This document shows, piece after piece, positions 33,594 to 42,425 of a stretch of 64,000 nucleotides of DNA. The stretch is from positions 3,472,001-3,536,000 of the forward strand of contig NZ_CP108131.1 of assembly GCF_036203305.1 (NCBI RefSeq). The letters run 5' to 3'. The position numbers were made by a program, and so were the translations under genes. Source of the stretch: Streptomyces sp. NBC_00190. GTDB lineage: Bacteria > Actinomycetota > Actinomycetes > Streptomycetales > Streptomycetaceae. The notes below the pieces were generated by a model that was given only the letters and a program-made list of their open reading frames with translations, was not told the origin of the DNA and did no database searches. Each line of letters begins with the position of its first letter. The stretch's first letter is position 1.

Positions 33594-35690
33594 TCACCCG
33601 GCGCTCCGGGGGCTGCCCGCAACATCGAACTCGCACCACACGGCCTTGCCGTCGCCCCGGGGCTCCACACCCCAGTGCGTGGCCAGCGCGTCCACCAGCA
33701 GCAGCCCGCGCCCCGTCGTGGCGGCCTCGCCCGGGGTGCGCCGGCGCGGCCACACGCTGGAACGGTCCTTGACCCACAGCCGGATCCGCCGGACCGGCTC
33801 GGGCAGTACCTCCATGGTCAGCACCGCCCCGCCGTCGGTGTGCAGCAGGGCGTTGACCAGCAGCTCCCCGGCCGCCAGCTCCACGTCGTCGGCGAGGTCC
33901 GGCATGCCCCAGTCGCGCAGGGCCTGGCGCAGCGCGTAGCGGGCCTCCGACAGCCCTTCCGGGTCGGCCTGGTGGACGTACTGGTGGATGCGCGGGGCCC
34001 GGTGGGTGCCCGGGTCGGGGGCCCGGCGCAGCACCAGCAGGGCCACGTCGTCGCCGGAGCCCCAGCGCTCCCAGAGCCGGTCCAGGAGGTGGTCGGCGAG
34101 CGCCCCGGCCTCCTGCGGGCCGCTGCGCACCACGTGGGCGAGGGCCTCCATGCCCTGGCTGATGGCCGTGCCCGGCTCCTCCACCAGGCCGTCCGTGCAC
34201 AGCACCAGCGTCTCCCCGGGCACCAGGTCGAGGCGGGTCTCGGGGAACTCCTCCTGCTCGAAGACCGAGGCCAGCCCGAGCGGCAGGCCGCCGCGCACGT
34301 TGGGCCAGCCCGTACGGCCGTCGGTGTGCCGGATCAGCGGGCCGAGGTGGCCCGCGCGGACGGCCCGTACGCCGCCGCTCTCCAGGTCCACCTGGGCGTA
34401 CATGCAGGTCGCGAAGCGCTCGGTGTCCAGCTCGGCGAGGAAGCGCGAGGCCCGCGCCAGCACCGTGGAGGGGGGATGGCCCTCCCCCGCGTACGCCCGC
34501 AGCGCGATCCGCAGCTGGCCCATGATGGCCGCCGCGTGCGTGTCGTGGCCCTGTACGTCGCCCACGACGATGCCGACCCGGTCCCGGGGCAGCGAGATCA
34601 CGTCGTACCAGTCCCCGCCGACCTCCCGCCCGCTCCAGGCGGAGTGGTAGCGGACCGCGATCTCCCCGCCCGTGATCTCGGGGATCCGGCGCGGCAGCAT
34701 GGCCGCCTGCAGACCCGTCGCGAACTCCCGCTCCTGGTCGAAGAGGAGCGCCCGCTGGAGCGACTGGGCCACGATTCCCGCCAGACCCAGGCAGAGGTTC
34801 TTCTCCTCCGGGCTGAACTCGACGCGCCGGCGGTAGAAGAGGACCAGCCCGCCGATGGCCTTGGCCTGGGCGATCAGCGGCAGATAGGCGGCCGCGTCGT
34901 ACTGGATCCGGTTCAGATAGTCCCTGAGCAGCGGGAACTCCTCGCCGAGCGTGGTGAGCGAGGTGACGAAGCGTGGCTGCCGGGTGATCACCGCGTGCGA
35001 CAGCGGCAGTGTCCCGTCCAGCCGGGTGAGGTTGCGCTCGCTGAGGATCTCCAGCGTCTCCCCGCTCATCGCGATCATCTTGATCGTGCCGCCCTCGACC
35101 AGTCCCAGGGCCAGCCCGTCCGCGCCGAGCCGCTCCAGCGCGCCCGCGCCGGTCAGCGTGGCCGTGACGTCGTCGACGGTCACCGCCCGGGAAAGGGCCT
35201 CCGTGGTCCGCTGGACGATCGTCGTCTGCTGGGCCCGGGCCGTCTCCAGTTTGCGCAGGAGCGTGGCCTGCGCCAGCTCCGCCGTCGCGTCCCGGACGAT
35301 CCCCACGATCCGCCGCGGGTGCCCGTCCTCGTCCCGGATCACCCGGCCCTGTGTGTGCGTCCACTGGTCGCGGCCGTCGCGCCGCTGCACCGTGAAGTAG
35401 GCGCCGTACGACTCCCCGCCGCTCTCCAGGACCGCCGCGACGCCGTCGCGCAGCCGGACGCCGTCCTTCGGCGGGATCCGCCGCCCGAGCCCTTCCGGGG
35501 TGCCGTCGTACTCCTGCGGATCGACGTCGAAGACGACCGACCCGGCCTCGTCCAGGACGAGCGTGTTCGCGTCCAGGTCCCACTCGAAACTGCCCATGCC
35601 GTTGAGCGCGAGCCGTTCCCCGGGCCCGGTCACGGGGGACGGCCGGCTCTGCTCGGGGCTTTCGCGCTCCGCCGCTGCCAAGAGACTCAC
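33594..35690 (-). CDS. PAS-GAF-PP2C(SpoIIE)-HATPase signalling protein
   Basis: 698 residues from GTG 35690. In order: a PAS domain (~30-135), a GAF domain (~160-320), an RsbU/SpoIIE-type PP2C phosphatase (~345-560; GREVGGDWYDVISLP, VVGDVQGHD, LVLCTDGLVEEP and SGDDVALLVLRR carry the metal-binding Asp residues) and a C-terminal anti-sigma-type HATPase (~580-690; DVELAAGELLVNALLHT, GRGLLLVDALA). Such proteins dephosphorylate anti-anti-sigma factors and can bind them or sigma factors. Streptomyces has dozens. It starts five bases after the stop of the small upstream gene. Confidence 0.93.
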   Translation of the reverse strand: MSLLAAAERESPEQSRPSPVTGPGERLALNGMGSFEWDLDANTLVLDEAGSVVFDVDPQEYDGTPEGLGRRIPPKDGVRLRDGVAAVLESGGESYGAYFTVQRRDGRDQWTHTQGRVIRDEDGHPRRIVGIVRDATAELAQATLLRKLETARAQQTTIVQRTTEALSRAVTVDDVTATLTGAGALERLGADGLALGLVEGGTIKMIAMSGETLEILSERNLTRLDGTLPLSHAVITRQPRFVTSLTTLGEEFPLLRDYLNRIQYDAAAYLPLIAQAKAIGGLVLFYRRRVEFSPEEKNLCLGLAGIVAQSLQRALLFDQEREFATGLQAAMLPRRIPEITGGEIAVRYHSAWSGREVGGDWYDVISLPRDRVGIVVGDVQGHDTHAAAIMGQLRIALRAYAGEGHPPSTVLARASRFLAELDTERFATCMYAQVDLESGGVRAVRAGHLGPLIRHTDGRTGWPNVRGGLPLGLASVFEQEEFPETRLDLVPGETLVLCTDGLVEEPGTAISQGMEALAHVVRSGPQEAGALADHLLDRLWERWGSGDDVALLVLRRAPDPGTHRAPRIHQYVHQADPEGLSEARYALRQALRDWGMPDLADDVELAAGELLVNALLHTDGGAVLTMEVLPEPVRRIRLWVKDRSSVWPRRRTPGEAATTGRGLLLVDALATHWGVEPRGDGKAVWCEFDVAGSPRSAG

Positions 35691-35695
35691 ACCAC

Positions 35696-35971
35696 CTAAC
35701 GGCCGGGCCAGTACGGCTGGGAGATCAGCCGCTCCCACTCCTCGTCGGGATGACCGGGAAGGGTGCGGCCGGCCTCCCTCCAGCGCTTGACGAGGGAGAG
35801 GTAGATCGGGGGCGAGGCGGCATGGGGGGCCGTCGCGTACGGGGCACGGTCGTACCCGGCGGGCCTGGCCGCGGCGGGCCTGGCCGCGGCGGGCCTGGCC
35901 GCGGCGGGCTGTTCCGCACGGCTGGCGGGAATGCGTACCCAGCCGCGGCCCTGTGCTCGCTCCGCGCTCAT
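35696..35971 (-). CDS. Small conserved hypothetical protein with AAARP repeats
   Basis: 91 residues from ATG 35971. A 15-bp repeat (CCTGGCCGCGGCGGG, three copies at about 35869-35913 as read on the plus strand) encodes three consecutive PAAAR units. The conserved part is the C-terminus: PPIYLSLVKRWREAGRTLPG and EEWERLISQPYWP. No known function. Its stop is five bases before the phosphatase GTG, so they form an operon. Confidence 0.7.
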   Translation of the reverse strand: MSAERAQGRGWVRIPASRAEQPAAARPAAARPAAARPAGYDRAPYATAPHAASPPIYLSLVKRWREAGRTLPGHPDEEWERLISQPYWPGR

Positions 35972-35993
35972 CGCGGACCCCTCTCACCGCGTC

Positions 35994-37304
35994 TCACCGC
36001 GGATACGTCTTCGGATGCCCGGCCGCGGCCCCCGGGGGTCCTCCCGGACCTGGTCCGGGGGAGTACCGGACGTCAGCGGTGGAACCCGACAGCGGGCCCC
36101 GGGCACCGAGGCGCTTTCGGACTCCTCTCACCAGTCTCCCCGCCGTGAAGCCCGCACCATGCACGAATCGCATGGAAGGGCCGAATGAGGGAGCCGTCAG
36201 CAGCCCCGCGAAGAACAGTCCCGGCCACGAGGACTCGAAGCCGGGGCTCAGCTCCGGCGTCCGGCTCCCCCCTACGGTCTCCAGCGCGGCCCGCAGCCCC
36301 GCGTCGAGCAGCTCCAGCCGGCCCAGGTCCGGGGTGAAGCCGGTGGCCGCGATGACGTGCGCGGTGTCCAGGACCACGGACTCCCCCGCCCTGGTGGTCA
36401 GCCCGAGCCGGGTCCGCTCGCCCACCGCGACGGCCCGGTGCAGGTGGTGCCCGAGGAGTACGGGGACGCGCCGCTCGAAGCGGTCCCGCAGCCACCAGGC
36501 GCCGGCCGGGCCGAGCGCGGTCGCCGCGATCCGCTCCCGGGTGGCCGCGGGCAGCTGCCGGACCGCCCAGGGCAGCTCCGACCACACCCAGCTGCGCCAG
36601 CCGGTGCCGAGGCCGCTGTGCGGATCGCGCAGCGCGCGCAGCCGGGGCCTGGCCAGGGGCTGCGGCACGGTGTTCCAGTTCAGCCGGGAGCGCCGCGCGA
36701 CCAGGCACGGCCGGGCGCCGTGCTCGGCCAGCAGGGCGGCGGTCTCCAGGGCCGCCTGCCCGGCGCCGAGCACGGCGACCTCGTGGCCCGCGAAGCGGGT
36801 CAGGTCCCGGTGGCCGCTGCTGTGCGAGCAGTGGCCCGGCGGCAGGTCCCGCAGCGCCGGGGGGAGGTGGACGAACGGCATCACCCCGACCGCGAGGGCG
36901 ACCGTACGGGCGAGCAGCGGCGGTCCCTCGGCGATGCGGACGCGGAAACCGTCGCCCTGCGGGGTCACCTCCGTGACGGTCACCTCCTCCACCTCGGGCG
37001 CGGCAAGGCGGGCGAACCACATCCCGTACGCGCTGAACGTGCCGATGGGCAGCGGAGTGCCGTGTTCCGCGGCCAGTCCGCGCGTGGCGCAGTAGTCGGC
37101 CAGCGTGTACCGCCCGTCCGGCGCGGACAGGTTGGAGGACCAGGGCTCCGACTTCAGGTACATGCCCTCGGGCATGTGGTCGCGCCAGGACGCCATGGGC
37201 CGCCCCAGCAGCCGTACGGACAGCCCCGCACCCGCCGCGTGCGCGGCGATCGACAGCCCGTACGGGCCCGCGCCGACCACCACGAGATCGTCCATCCGCC
37301 TCAC
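35994..37304 (-). CDS. FAD-dependent oxidoreductase (lysine/ornithine N-monooxygenase-like fold)
   Basis: 436 residues from GTG 37304, preceded by GGAGG seven bases away. N-terminal GAGPYGLSIAAHAA binds FAD; ASWRDHMPEGMYLKSEP resembles the flavin-monooxygenase/SidA region; GAGQAALETAALLAEHGA is the NADPH site; AATGFTPDL and GLFFAGLL are typical late motifs. The substrate is unknown. Same strand as, and 45 bp after, the ATP-grasp gene. The last ~40 residues are Gly/Pro-rich. Confidence 0.82.
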   Translation of the reverse strand: MRRMDDLVVVGAGPYGLSIAAHAAGAGLSVRLLGRPMASWRDHMPEGMYLKSEPWSSNLSAPDGRYTLADYCATRGLAAEHGTPLPIGTFSAYGMWFARLAAPEVEEVTVTEVTPQGDGFRVRIAEGPPLLARTVALAVGVMPFVHLPPALRDLPPGHCSHSSGHRDLTRFAGHEVAVLGAGQAALETAALLAEHGARPCLVARRSRLNWNTVPQPLARPRLRALRDPHSGLGTGWRSWVWSELPWAVRQLPAATRERIAATALGPAGAWWLRDRFERRVPVLLGHHLHRAVAVGERTRLGLTTRAGESVVLDTAHVIAATGFTPDLGRLELLDAGLRAALETVGGSRTPELSPGFESSWPGLFFAGLLTAPSFGPSMRFVHGAGFTAGRLVRGVRKRLGARGPLSGSTADVRYSPGPGPGGPPGAAAGHPKTYPR

Positions 37305-37349
37305 GGCCGTTCCTCCAGCTCCATGGTCATCGACCCGGCCCGGGCGGGG

Positions 37350-38828
37350 TCAACGGGTCACCAGCTCGTCGGGCTCCGCGGATGCCTCCGGCGGCGCGGG
37401 CCGGAGGAGCGCCGGAGCGGGCTCCGGCTGCTCGCGGCCCCGCTGACGGGGTGTCCGGACCACCGCACGGGCCGTGCGACGCCCCTGCGCGGGGACGCCC
37501 CGCAGGACTCGCGCGCCCTTTCCGAACCCGCGCCCGAGGAAGGCGCCGAGCATCGCGAGGAACGGCAGCGGGTCGTCGGAGGCGAACCAGGCGGTCTCGA
37601 CTCGTTCCCGCTCGGCCTTCGGCGGCGGCCCCGCCGTCCGGGCCCGCCCGCGGCCGCCCGGATGCCCCGCCGCGGCCGCCGTCCCCGTGCCCGCCGGCGA
37701 AGGCGCCGCGCCCGGCTCCGGCGGGCCCGCCTGGACCGCCGTCGGACGGCGCGGCAGCGAGCGGCCCCGAACCGCCGCCAGCAGCGCGTAGTTCTCCGCG
37801 ACGAACACCCGGCCCGGTCCGCCCGAGGGGGCCGGCACCTGCTGGCCCGTCAGATCCAGGTACATCGCCCGTACGACGTCCAGCCCGGCGGAATCCGTGA
37901 ACAGCCGGAACTGGGCGCCCGGGCGGGGGTTGAAGTCCACCAGCCGGAAGGTGCCCCGCTCGTCCCGGCGGAAGTCCAGGTCCAGGATCCCTTGGTAGCC
38001 GAGGCGTCCGGCGAGCCGCAGCCCCGCCTCCTCCACCGCCGGATCCGGCAGCCAGCGCCCCACCGCCGTCAGTCCCGTGCGCACCGGCCAGGACAGCTCC
38101 TTGCGGCCCGATCCCACGAGCAGCGGTTGCCCGCCGCGGCCGAAGGCGCCGTGGAAGAACCAGTCGGTGTCCGTCCCGGCCGGCAGGAACCGCTGGAGCA
38201 GCAGCCGGCTCCCCGCCTCGGCGGAGCGCTCGTACAGCCGCCGCGCGTCGGCGGCGGTGTGCACCAGCGTGGTGCTCCGCAACCCGTCGGACCCGGCCGG
38301 CAGCAGCCAGGGCCGGCTCCACTTGGCGATCACCGGCAGGCCGAGCCGCCACGCCGCCTCCGCCGCCTCGGCGCCGCTCGCCGGGACGACGGTCTCCGGG
38401 TGCGGGATGTCCCACCGCGCGCACAGCCGCGCCAGCTCGCCCTTGTCGGCCACCCGGGCGGGCAGGTTGTCGGGCTGATGGGGAATCCGGAAACGGTCCG
38501 TCAGCATCGACGCCACCCGGGACACGGCGATGGCGCTCAGATCGTCCATGGCGACGAGCACCGCCGGCCGGCCGATCCGCTCCGACACCCCGGTCAGGCA
38601 CTCCAGCAACGGCTCGGGCGCCTCGGGGTCCAGTCCGCCGGGCGGCCCCGGATGCACGGCGCGCAGATACCTCGAACGCACCATGGGTCCTCCCCCGGCC
38701 TCGACGACGGCATGCACCTCCACGCCTTCGCGGCCAAGGGATCTGACGGCGCCAAGGGTTCCGTGGTGGAACGGATTCCGATCGAGTCTGAGCAGAACTG
38801 CGGGCACATGGTTGAGATACGCGTGCAT
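37350..38828 (-). CDS. ATP-grasp family ligase
   Basis: 492 residues from ATG 38828 (GTG 38846 possible). The first 380 residues have the carboxylate-amine ligase pattern: PAVLVAMDDLSAIAVSR, LPVIAKWSRPW (ATP-grasp Lys), LLLQRFLPAGTDTDWF, GILDLDFRRDE and FRLVDFNPRPGAQFR (metal-binding Asp/Asn). The C-terminus is a long Pro/Ala/Arg-rich disordered region with an AFLGRGFGKG segment. Related enzymes make peptide-like bonds, such as D-aspartate ligase on cell-wall peptides. It probably modifies an amine on a surface or small-molecule substrate. Confidence 0.78.
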   Translation of the reverse strand: MHAYLNHVPAVLLRLDRNPFHHGTLGAVRSLGREGVEVHAVVEAGGGPMVRSRYLRAVHPGPPGGLDPEAPEPLLECLTGVSERIGRPAVLVAMDDLSAIAVSRVASMLTDRFRIPHQPDNLPARVADKGELARLCARWDIPHPETVVPASGAEAAEAAWRLGLPVIAKWSRPWLLPAGSDGLRSTTLVHTAADARRLYERSAEAGSRLLLQRFLPAGTDTDWFFHGAFGRGGQPLLVGSGRKELSWPVRTGLTAVGRWLPDPAVEEAGLRLAGRLGYQGILDLDFRRDERGTFRLVDFNPRPGAQFRLFTDSAGLDVVRAMYLDLTGQQVPAPSGGPGRVFVAENYALLAAVRGRSLPRRPTAVQAGPPEPGAAPSPAGTGTAAAAGHPGGRGRARTAGPPPKAERERVETAWFASDDPLPFLAMLGAFLGRGFGKGARVLRGVPAQGRRTARAVVRTPRQRGREQPEPAPALLRPAPPEASAEPDELVTR

Positions 38829-38879
38829 GGCAACGGTGTCTTTCACCTAGTCGGACCAAGCGGGGGTGATACGCAGCTG

Positions 38880-38917
38880 CGAATGGCCTATGCGGCAGTC
38901 ACCGGACAGGCCATTCG
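38880..38917. promoter_or_regulatory. 10-bp inverted repeat in the divergent ATP-grasp / GH26 promoter region
   Basis: CGAATGGCCT (38880-38889) and AGGCCATTCG (38908-38917) are perfect inverted copies 18 bases apart, centred in the 150-bp divergent gap. This looks like a regulator binding site for one or both genes. Confidence 0.5.
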
Positions 38918-38978
38918 TCAGATCTGATGTCTAACGTCTTTGGTAAGCACACCGGTTCAGGAAAGCTCGGGAGACGCC

Positions 38979-40445
38979 ATGCCCACACCACGCCGCCGAC
39001 TGGCGAGCACCTGCATCGGTACGGTCACGGCCGGACTGCTCGCCACCGGGGCCGCCCTCGCGGAACCCGAGAGGGACCGGGCCCAGGGCTCGGACATCGC
39101 CATGGGCGCCTACCTCGACTACGGCCCGCCCGGCGTGGCCCGGATCCCCTACCTGTCGCGCTGGCTCGGCGGCAGGAAGATCCGGGTCGGGCACACGTAC
39201 CTGCCCGGCGACCGGTGGGCGGGCATCGAGGGCAACGTCACGTTCCTGGAGAGCTGGGCGCAGTGGCGCCGGGCCGAGGACGACCGGATGCTCGTCCTCA
39301 ACGTGCCCATGCAGGAGCGGAACGAAGGCGGGCTGTCCGACCGTCAGGTGGCCCGGCTGATCAGGGCGGGCGCGTCGGGGCAGTACGACTTCCACTTCAA
39401 GTGGCTCGCCGAGCGGCTGGTGTCCCTGGGCGTCCCGGACACGGTGATCGTGCTCGGCTGGGAGATGAACGGCAGCACCTACTCCCACCGCTGCGGGCCC
39501 GACCCGGAGAACTGGAAGGCGTACTGGAGGCGCGTCGTCAACTCGATGCGCTCGGTACCCGGCCAGAAGTTCACGTTCGACTTCGCCCCGAACAGGGGTA
39601 CGGACGCCATCGGCTGGACGTCCTGCTACCCCGGCGACGACGTGGTCGACGTCATCGGAATGGATTCGTACGACCAGGGTCCCGGCCGGGACTTCGACGA
39701 TCAGATCACCCAGCCGTACGGACTCCAGCATCACGTCGACTTCGCGAAAGCACACGGCAAGGAGATCTCCTACCCGGAGTGGGGGCTCTTCCGGCGCGGG
39801 GACAACGCGGAGTACGTCCGGCGCATGCTGAAGTGGATCGAGGAGCACAAGCCGCTCTACCACACCATCACCGACTACTGCCCGCACGGCGTGTGGCAGT
39901 GCAAGCAGAACCCGGAGTCCGCCAAGGTCTTCCGCAAGGCGCTGAAGCTGGAGAAGCCCGACCCGGTGATCCCGACCCCGGTGGTGCCCACGCCCGTGGT
40001 CCCGACCCCCGTCGTGCCCACACCGGCCGTCCCGACGCCCGAGGTCCCGAGCCCCACGGCCCCGACGCCCGCGGCCCCGAAGCCCTCGCCCGAGGTCCCG
40101 GTCCCGGTGACCCCGCTCCCCGTGACCCCCAGCCCGCTCGTCCCGACGCCCGAGGTCCCCGAGCCCGAGGTCCCCGAGCCGACCCCGACCCCGACCCCGA
40201 GCCCCGTGCCGTCCCCCGTCGTCCCGAGCCCGGTCGTGCCGAAGCCCGAGCCGGCGCCCTCGACGGCGGCACCCACGCCGACCCCGCCGCCCCGGCCGCT
40301 GCCGGAACCGGAGAAGCCGTCGGTCAACAGCAGGCAGTGGTGCATCCCGCTCAACTTCGGCGAGTGGCTCTCCAAGCTGGTCGGCATGCAGTCGGTCTGC
40401 GTCGAGCTCGACTGGGACGAGAGGTCGGGCTTCTGGCCCTTCTAG
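38979..40445 (+). CDS. Secreted GH26-like glycoside hydrolase with Pro-rich linker and C-terminal domain
   Basis: 488 residues from ATG 38979 (CGGGAG upstream). A signal peptide ends near residue 30. The catalytic domain carries VLGWEMNG, with predicted acid/base Glu162, and SYPEWGLF, with predicted nucleophile Glu267, a GH26 (beta-mannanase) arrangement. Residues ~330-450 are a Pro/Thr/Val linker with repeated PVVPTP units. The last ~35 residues (WCIPLNFGEWLSKLVGMQSV, then CVELDW) form a small Cys-containing cap, perhaps a wall-binding piece. It is convergent with the polysaccharide operon, five bases apart, and may trim or degrade the glycan that operon makes. Confidence 0.82.
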   Translation: MPTPRRRLASTCIGTVTAGLLATGAALAEPERDRAQGSDIAMGAYLDYGPPGVARIPYLSRWLGGRKIRVGHTYLPGDRWAGIEGNVTFLESWAQWRRAEDDRMLVLNVPMQERNEGGLSDRQVARLIRAGASGQYDFHFKWLAERLVSLGVPDTVIVLGWEMNGSTYSHRCGPDPENWKAYWRRVVNSMRSVPGQKFTFDFAPNRGTDAIGWTSCYPGDDVVDVIGMDSYDQGPGRDFDDQITQPYGLQHHVDFAKAHGKEISYPEWGLFRRGDNAEYVRRMLKWIEEHKPLYHTITDYCPHGVWQCKQNPESAKVFRKALKLEKPDPVIPTPVVPTPVVPTPVVPTPAVPTPEVPSPTAPTPAAPKPSPEVPVPVTPLPVTPSPLVPTPEVPEPEVPEPTPTPTPSPVPSPVVPSPVVPKPEPAPSTAAPTPTPPPRPLPEPEKPSVNSRQWCIPLNFGEWLSKLVGMQSVCVELDWDERSGFWPF

Positions 40446-40450
40446 ACGGG

Positions 40451-41593
40451 TCATCGCACCCGCAGTTCGTTGAGCCGCGCCCGCCAGTCCCGGGCGGCCG
40501 GCAGCGCCTCCCGCAGCGCGTCCACCGCCCGCTCGCGCCCCGTCAGCTGCGACTCGTGCAGCCGCAGCAGGGGCGTGAGCGCGCTCGTGGCCAGCAGGAG
40601 CCGCTGGTTCACCACGGTCTCGGGCCGCCAGTGGTTCTTGTACGGCTCGTTGCCGCGCAGGAAGCTCACCACCGGCCGGCCGTCGGCGAGCGCCCGCCCG
40701 GCCTCGTAGCGCAGCAGCAGCGTCGCCACGTCCACCTTGCGCGCGCGCAGGTCCGGATCGGCGCCGTACAAGTAGCCGCCGCTCAGCCCTGCCGACAGCA
40801 GCGTGACGTTGGCCGCGACCACCTTCCCGTCCAGCCGGAACTCCGTCAGCCGGCCCTCCCCCGCCCGCACCATCCGCCGGGTGGCCCGGGTCAGGTGCTC
40901 GGCGAAGCGGGGCCGCAGGTGTTCCGGGGTCACCCCGCGGCCGCGCCACTGCTTCTCGTGCAGCCGCAGCAGCGTCCGTACGGCACGCGGCACTTCCTGC
41001 TCGGTGACCTCGTGCTCCTCGATCCCGGCCGCGTCGGTCTTGCGGAGCTTGGCCCGCACCCGCTGGGCGCCGGAGGCCGGCATCCGCTTGACCAGCTCGT
41101 CGAAGGGCAGCGTGGGCAGCTCCATGCAGGTGGAGTCGGTGAGCTTGCCCCGGGCGCCGGTCCACGCCTCGTACACCGCCTCGGCGGCGGCCCCGGGGCG
41201 CACCTCGCGCAGGTCGACGACGGCGCCCCGGGCGGCCCGGTGCAGCCCGCGGGCCAGCGCCGGGACGACCTGGCCCGCGTACTCGGCGGCCACGAGCACG
41301 TCGAAGTAGTCGGTGATGGGGCCGCCGAGCGGCACCAGCAGCGGCAGCGGCCGGTGTACGAGCATCAGCGCGGCCGCACCGACCAGTTCCTCGCCGCGCC
41401 GTACGAGGACGATCCGGAGCCGGCCCTCCTTGCCGTACGACAGCCACCAGGAGTGCAGCCAGGCGTGGCTCTGGAAGGGGGTGGCGGTGGGGCAGGCGCG
41501 CAGGAGCCGGTTCCACGGCTCCTCCAGCGCGGCGAACTGCCGGGAGTCGCGGCACAGCGCAACCGACAGAGCCCCGGCGGAGCCCGGACTCAT
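40451..41593 (-). CDS. CelD/FemAB-like GNAT acyltransferase
   Basis: 380 residues from ATG 41593, overlapping the stop of the chain-length gene (ATGA). It shows PFQSHAWLHSWWLSYG near the N-terminus and a C-terminal GNAT half (LHEKQWRGRGVTPE, KVVAANVTLLSAGLSGGYLYG, DVATLLLRYEAGRAL). This is the double-GNAT pattern of CelD/BcsL proteins often found in exopolysaccharide loci, where they may acylate the glycan. Last gene of the operon. Confidence 0.82.
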   Translation of the reverse strand: MSPGSAGALSVALCRDSRQFAALEEPWNRLLRACPTATPFQSHAWLHSWWLSYGKEGRLRIVLVRRGEELVGAAALMLVHRPLPLLVPLGGPITDYFDVLVAAEYAGQVVPALARGLHRAARGAVVDLREVRPGAAAEAVYEAWTGARGKLTDSTCMELPTLPFDELVKRMPASGAQRVRAKLRKTDAAGIEEHEVTEQEVPRAVRTLLRLHEKQWRGRGVTPEHLRPRFAEHLTRATRRMVRAGEGRLTEFRLDGKVVAANVTLLSAGLSGGYLYGADPDLRARKVDVATLLLRYEAGRALADGRPVVSFLRGNEPYKNHWRPETVVNQRLLLATSALTPLLRLHESQLTGRERAVDALREALPAARDWRARLNELRVR

Positions 41594-42372
41594 CGCACGG
41601 ACTCCTTCTCCTTGGCCGAGGTCGGCTCACCCTGCGCGGGGAGCGAGGCGTACTCCTCGACGACCGGCTGACCGCTCTCCTGCCCGTTCTCCTGCACGTT
41701 CTCCGGCCCGCTCTCCTGACCGCCTTCCCGCTCCTCCTTGCGGCGGCCGGGCCGGGCGAGCAGCCACAGCCCGCCGAGCAGGCCGCCGGCGCACATCCCG
41801 ACGGCGCCGCTGATGGGGGCGGACGGGGAGGCGGGGGCGCCGGGCGCGACGGCCTGGTTGAAGAGGAGCAGCTGCACGCCCGTGTTCTTGGCGGCCTGAT
41901 TGCTGCTCAGCGACAGGGCGTCGGCGACCGCGTTGGCGATGTCGGCGGCCTCGGCGGGGCTGGTCGACGTACCGGTGATGGCGATCATCGGGGACTCGGG
42001 GGAGGTCTCGGCCCGCACCTGGGTCCGCAGCTTCTGGGCGCCGATGCCGGCGCGGGGCTGGGCGTAGGCCAGGGTGGAGCTGCTGGTGGCGATGCGGGCG
42101 TAGGCCTGGGCGAAACCGAGGGCGGTGGCCGGCTCGGTGGTGTCGTCCGGCACGGCGACGACGTAACTGGTGGCGGCGTACTCGGGCGCCTTGAGCACCC
42201 CGTACGCCCCGCCCGCGGCCAGCCCGAGCAGAGCGCACGCGGGCAGCGGCCACCACATGGGAGGCCGCTTGAACCGCCGCCGCTGCCTCTTCTCGGAGCG
42301 GTGGTCGGCCTTCTTCTCGGGCCGCTTCTCGGCCTTCTTCTCGGACGTCTTCTGCTCGGCGGTGTCGGCCAT
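41590..42372 (-). CDS. Wzz-like polysaccharide chain-length/co-polymerase protein
   Basis: 260 residues from ATG 42372. Lys/Glu-rich cytosolic start, a first membrane helix (LPACALLGLAAGGAYGVL), an outside domain (APEYAATSYVVAVPDD, ending in SPMIAITGTSTSPAEAADIAN) and a second helix (ISGAVGMCAGGLLGGLWLL), the two-helix Wzz/CapA topology. The C-terminal tail has repeated Gln-Glu-Asn/Ser-Gly units and lacks a tyrosine kinase domain. It should govern chain length together with the Wzy-like protein. 53 bp after the GT4 gene. Confidence 0.8.
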   Translation of the reverse strand: MADTAEQKTSEKKAEKRPEKKADHRSEKRQRRRFKRPPMWWPLPACALLGLAAGGAYGVLKAPEYAATSYVVAVPDDTTEPATALGFAQAYARIATSSSTLAYAQPRAGIGAQKLRTQVRAETSPESPMIAITGTSTSPAEAADIANAVADALSLSSNQAAKNTGVQLLLFNQAVAPGAPASPSAPISGAVGMCAGGLLGGLWLLARPGRRKEEREGGQESGPENVQENGQESGQPVVEEYASLPAQGEPTSAKEKESVR

Positions 42373-42425
42373 GTTCGTGCTCGCTTCCTGGATGAAGTAC
42401 GGGGTCCTGCGGGCGGGGGTAGGGA

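Noticed and set aside
39958..40320. Direct repeats within the GH26-like gene as a CRISPR-like or mobile repeat
   Set aside because: They are codon-phase repeats encoding the Pro/Thr/Val linker.
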